The notes beneath the pieces were generated by a model, which saw nothing but the letters and a program-made list of their open reading frames with translations, did no database searches and was not told where the DNA came from. Source: Tistrella mobilis (lineage in GTDB: Bacteria > Pseudomonadota > Alphaproteobacteria > Tistrellales > Tistrellaceae). Taken from it: a stretch of 64,000 nt of DNA. Shown in pieces: positions 63,481 through 64,000 of this stretch. A program made the position numbers and the translations under genes. Each line of letters opens with the position of its first letter. Within the stretch, counting starts at the first letter, position 1. The DNA lies in NCBI RefSeq assembly GCF_041468085.1, contig NZ_CP121017.1:3967501-4031500 (forward strand). The letters run 5' to 3'.

Positions 63481-63560
63481 AGCCGTGCGATCCCGACGGC
63501 CGCGAGAGCTGCCAGGCCGAACAGCCCGGATCCCAGCGCCAGCATCAGAAGGTCCATCAT
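63477..63560 (-). CDS. 27-residue membrane peptide, first gene of the kdp operon
   Basis: An in-frame ATG at 63560 (second ATG at 63557) gives MMDLLMLALGSGLFGLAALA plus a short VGIARL tail, a single transmembrane helix. AAGGA lies about nine bases upstream and the stop overlaps the kdpF-like start. Small hydrophobic peptides of this general type are found ahead of kdpA in other proteobacteria, but I cannot assign a function. It is too short to be certain without expression data. Confidence 0.5.
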   Translation of the reverse strand: MMDLLMLALGSGLFGLAALAAVGIARL

Positions 63561-63630
63561 GGCTCCGGTCCTTGATGTGCGGAGCGACCATCACAGGACG
63601 CTCCCGTCAGGATGGAGTGTCGGCCCGACG

Positions 63631-63686
63631 GCCGTAAAATCGCGATGGCGATCCTGGTCGGACTGCATAAACGGGGCGTAAAAATT
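63631..63686 (-). promoter_or_regulatory. Candidate KdpE-binding region upstream of the kdp operon
   Basis: On the minus strand, 63686-63671 reads AATTTTTACGCCCCGT, similar to the TTTTTACACCCCG core of the Escherichia coli KdpE site. A weaker copy ATTTTACGGC occurs at 63640-63631, about 45 bases closer to the operon. Both are A/T islands in GC-rich DNA. The match to the E. coli site is from memory and unscored. Confidence 0.45.
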
Positions 63687-63710
63687 CCCTGGAAGGCCCG
63701 CCGGCGGGGG

Positions 63711-64000
63711 CTATTCTCCCGGCGCACTCGCCAGGCCGAAATCCCGGAGGCTGGCGGTGATCGCCGGCACGTGTTCCTCTTCCGGCAGGATGTCGCTGCT
63801 GGTCCACGAGAACACCAGAACCGTCCAGTCGGTGATGTGGGAATAGCCATAGACCGGGCCGGTGGCATCGACGAACCGTCCGTCATGGGCATCATAGGCG
63901 ATGGCGGCCAGCTTGACCGTGCCACGGCGTTCGTCGCGCTTCACCAGGGCCAGTTCGGGGGTGCTGACATCGCTCATCGGCACCGGAATGTCGATCGCAG
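63711..64000 (-). CDS. Protein of unknown function, C-terminal part only (runs off right edge)
   Basis: The frame is open from base 64000 to the stop at 63711, giving 95 residues: ...AIDIPVPMSDVSTPELALV, then KRDERRGTVKLAAIAYDAHDGRFVDATGPVYGYSHITDWTVLVFSWTSSDILPEEE and a short tail. The upstream codons are in frame and coding-like, so the start probably lies outside the window; internal GTG/ATG codons at 63983 and 63977 are alternative starts. Many Asp/Glu and aromatic residues suggest a folded exported or membrane-associated domain, but no family is recognised. It lies upstream of kdp on the same strand, separated by 150 bases. Confidence 0.55.
   Translation of the reverse strand, partial: AIDIPVPMSDVSTPELALVKRDERRGTVKLAAIAYDAHDGRFVDATGPVYGYSHITDWTVLVFSWTSSDILPEEEHVPAITASLRDFGLASAPGE

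Noticed and set aside
61610-63637. 675-codon plus-strand frame opposite kdpA
   Set aside because: Antisense to an unmistakable KdpA; low-complexity translation.

Overview
The window is a very GC-rich chromosomal segment with short intergenic gaps and many ATGA stop/start overlaps. RibH2-type lumazine synthase, ExoD, GmhB, DUF2272, an alphaproteobacterial-style two-component/PepSY set and Urt/Ami-type nitrogen genes point to an alphaproteobacterium, probably of the Rhodospirillales/Tistrella-like branch. This is an inference from gene content; no rRNA gene or other taxonomic marker is present. I see no tRNA, rRNA, CRISPR array, insertion sequence or prophage.

Layout: 1-5.2 kb holds a TspO protein cut by the left edge, an exported histidine phosphatase, a NicO Ni/Co transporter with its DUF1007 partner, ExoD and a YbfB-type MFS carrier. 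5.3-14.3 kb is an amide-utilisation block on the + strand: the sensor AmiC, the ANTAR antiterminator AmiR, a five-gene Urt/Fmd-type ABC importer and a double-domain nitrilase-family amidase. Both amiC and the importer are preceded by an intrinsic terminator whose 5' arm overlaps an ANTAR-like hairpin.

14.3-28.9 kb is a minus-strand biosynthetic operon: two B12-type radical SAM proteins, a fatty-acyl-AMP ligase, a 2538-residue reducing polyketide synthase (KS-AT-DH-CMT-ER-KR-ACP, the fungal highly-reducing order), a hotdog thioesterase, a free ACP and a ketosynthase-like protein with Cys but neither active-site His. This is the most novel part of the window and probably makes a methyl-branched reduced polyketide or lipid. 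An enoyl-CoA hydratase/isomerase gene lies divergently beside it.

29.3-36.9 kb is mostly housekeeping: gmhB, an FMN riboswitch with ribH2, an MFS exporter, panC, a degenerate EAL-like protein and an extensin-family protein. 36.9-40.5 kb pairs a MarR regulator with a substrate-binding protein and an acid-CoA ligase. 40.5-44.4 kb holds a histidine kinase/response regulator/PepSY operon facing an OB-fold/PepSY protein and a lipoprotein. 44.4-49.2 kb has a second substrate-binding protein, a PEP-mutase-family lyase, an FMN alpha-hydroxy-acid oxidase and a divergent FCD regulator with a clear operator.

49.2-55.4 kb carries arsenate reductase, DUF2272 and L,D-transpeptidase genes, a group III truncated globin, and a GcvA-like LysR gene followed by a cobalt-type nitrile hydratase operon (alpha, beta, accessory). 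55.4-63.6 kb is a complete kdp potassium-uptake operon (two tiny membrane peptides, kdpA, kdpB, kdpC, kdpD, kdpE). A gene of unknown function runs off the right edge. Nitrile hydratase (nitrile to amide), the amidase block (amide to acid plus ammonia) and the Ni/Co transporter could form one nitrile/amide nitrogen-scavenging capability spread over the window.
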